DNA of 6,313 nt from Eggerthellaceae bacterium. Lineage in GTDB: Bacteria; Actinomycetota; Coriobacteriia; Coriobacteriales; Eggerthellaceae. Below are positions 5,618 through 6,313 of the stretch, piece by piece. Location: positions 1 to 6,313 of the forward strand of contig CAAEDC010000210.1 of assembly GCA_900754495.1 (NCBI GenBank). Reading direction: 5' to 3'. Position 1 is the first letter of the stretch. Every line of letters begins with the position of its first letter. Below the pieces are notes generated by a model that saw only the letters and a program-made list of their open reading frames with translations, had not been told where the DNA came from and searched no databases. The translations under genes and the position numbers were made by a program.

Positions 5618-6313
5618 CTACTCCCTTCCGGCCGCGCCGTAGGTCTCGACGCAGGCGTTGAAGCTGGATTCGTTCTGGACGCACTCGCGTCCGAGCTCCT
5701 TGTCGATGCGCTTGACGAGGTTCATAAGGACCCCGCCGAAGCCCACCTCGACGAACGTGCCCGCGCCGGCTTCCGCCAGGTTGCGCACGCACTGCACGAA
5801 GCGCACCGGATGCGTCATCTGGAGCGCGAGGTGCTCGCGCGCGGATGCGGCGGTCAGCGGCGCGGCGTCGACGTTGCAGATGAGCGGGATGCGCGGATCG
5901 GAGAACGAGACGCCCTCCATGTAGGCGGCCAGCCCCTCGGCCGCCTCCTCCATCAGCGGGCTGTGAAACGCGCCCGACGTCTTCAGGCGCGACGCGCGCT
6001 TGCCCATGGCGGCCCACTCCTCCTCGGCGCGCGCGATCGCCTCGGGCTCGCCGGAGATGACGACCTGGCCGGGGCTGTTGTAATTCGCGGGAACGAGCAC
6101 CTGGCCCTGGGCGCAGCGCTCGCAGAGCTCCTCGACCTCCTCGTCGGTGCCCTTGAGCAGCGCGCTCATGGCGCCGGGATGCTTCTCGGCGGCCTGGGCC
6201 ATCAGGTCGGTGCGGCGGCGCACCAGCGCGAACGTCTCCTCGTCGGAGAGCATGCCGGCGACCGCCAGCGCGCCGATCTGGCCCAGCGAGAATCCGAGCA
6301 CGGCGGCGGGCTC
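5618..6313 (-). CDS. fabD: Malonyl-CoA:ACP malonyltransferase FabD, 5' end outside the window
   Basis: The 231 C-terminal residues are visible and the frame stays open to the right edge, so the gene continues beyond it. FabD transfers malonyl from CoA to ACP, feeding FabF. The fragment has the nucleophile motif GFSLGQ (Ser9 of the fragment), an Arg at 34 matching the malonate-carboxylate-binding arginine, YNSPGQVVISG (78-88) and the catalytic histidine in GAFHSPLM (His117), followed by CNVDAAPLT and EVGFGGVLMNLVKRI. The usual motif is GHSLGE: both the residue before the serine (His to Phe) and the Glu after LG (to Gln) differ, while Ser and His are intact. A GTG at 6301 is internal, because conserved sequence (EPAAV) continues upstream in frame. 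The TAG stop is 4 nt before fabG. Confidence 0.95.
   Translation of the reverse strand, partial: EPAAVLGFSLGQIGALAVAGMLSDEETFALVRRRTDLMAQAAEKHPGAMSALLKGTDEEVEELCERCAQGQVLVPANYNSPGQVVISGEPEAIARAEEEWAAMGKRASRLKTSGAFHSPLMEEAAEGLAAYMEGVSFSDPRIPLICNVDAAPLTAASAREHLALQMTHPVRFVQCVRNLAEAGAGTFVEVGFGGVLMNLVKRIDKELGRECVQNESSFNACVETYGAAGRE

Noticed and set aside
6299..6301. GTG at 6301 as the start of fabD
   Set aside because: It encodes a valine inside the conserved strand leading to the GFSLG motif. The frame remains open to the window edge, and the family has about 85-90 residues before this point.

Overview
This window looks like a high-GC (roughly two-thirds G+C by eye) chromosomal segment of an actinobacterium, most likely a Coriobacteriia/Eggerthellaceae-type gut anaerobe. 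The taxonomic call is inference from base composition, from a fused AccD-AccA carboxyltransferase, and from a type II fatty-acid synthesis cluster arranged like those of Firmicutes. No phylogenetic search was possible.

Layout: the far left edge (1-83, plus strand) holds only the last 26 codons of a small thioredoxin-fold (glutaredoxin / GST-N-like) protein. It converges on a long minus-strand operon. The 141-nt convergent gap (84-224) carries two inverted copies of a 33-nt REP-like palindromic element (98-170) and a strong 13-bp GC-rich hairpin (175-208) that can end transcription from both sides.

Everything from 225 to the right edge is a minus-strand fatty-acid operon, transcribed right to left: fabD (5' end outside the window), fabG, fabF, fabZ, then a fused accD-accA gene. 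fabD-fabG-fabF are translationally linked: a 4-nt gap, then a 4-nt ATGA overlap. A 281-nt gap with strong inverted repeats separates fabF from fabZ, and 42 nt separate fabZ from the preferred accDA start.

How the genes work together: the AccDA carboxyltransferase makes malonyl-CoA, given a biotin carboxylase and a biotin carrier protein encoded elsewhere. FabD moves malonyl to ACP, FabF condenses, FabG reduces the 3-keto group and FabZ dehydrates. The enoyl reductase, FabH and ACP are not visible and could lie beyond the right edge.

The most interesting point is the N-terminus of the AccD-AccA protein. Before the AccD zinc ribbon there are about 220 extra residues, and residues 91-195 align by eye, almost without gaps, with the N-terminal (A) domain of biotin carboxylase AccC, stopping near that domain's boundary. 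In the well-known streptococcal/clostridial order fabF-accB-fabZ-accC-accD-accA, accB and accC sit exactly where this operon has its 281-nt gap and this N-terminal extension. The cluster may therefore be an eroded version of the full operon in which a piece of accC was captured as a new domain of the carboxyltransferase.
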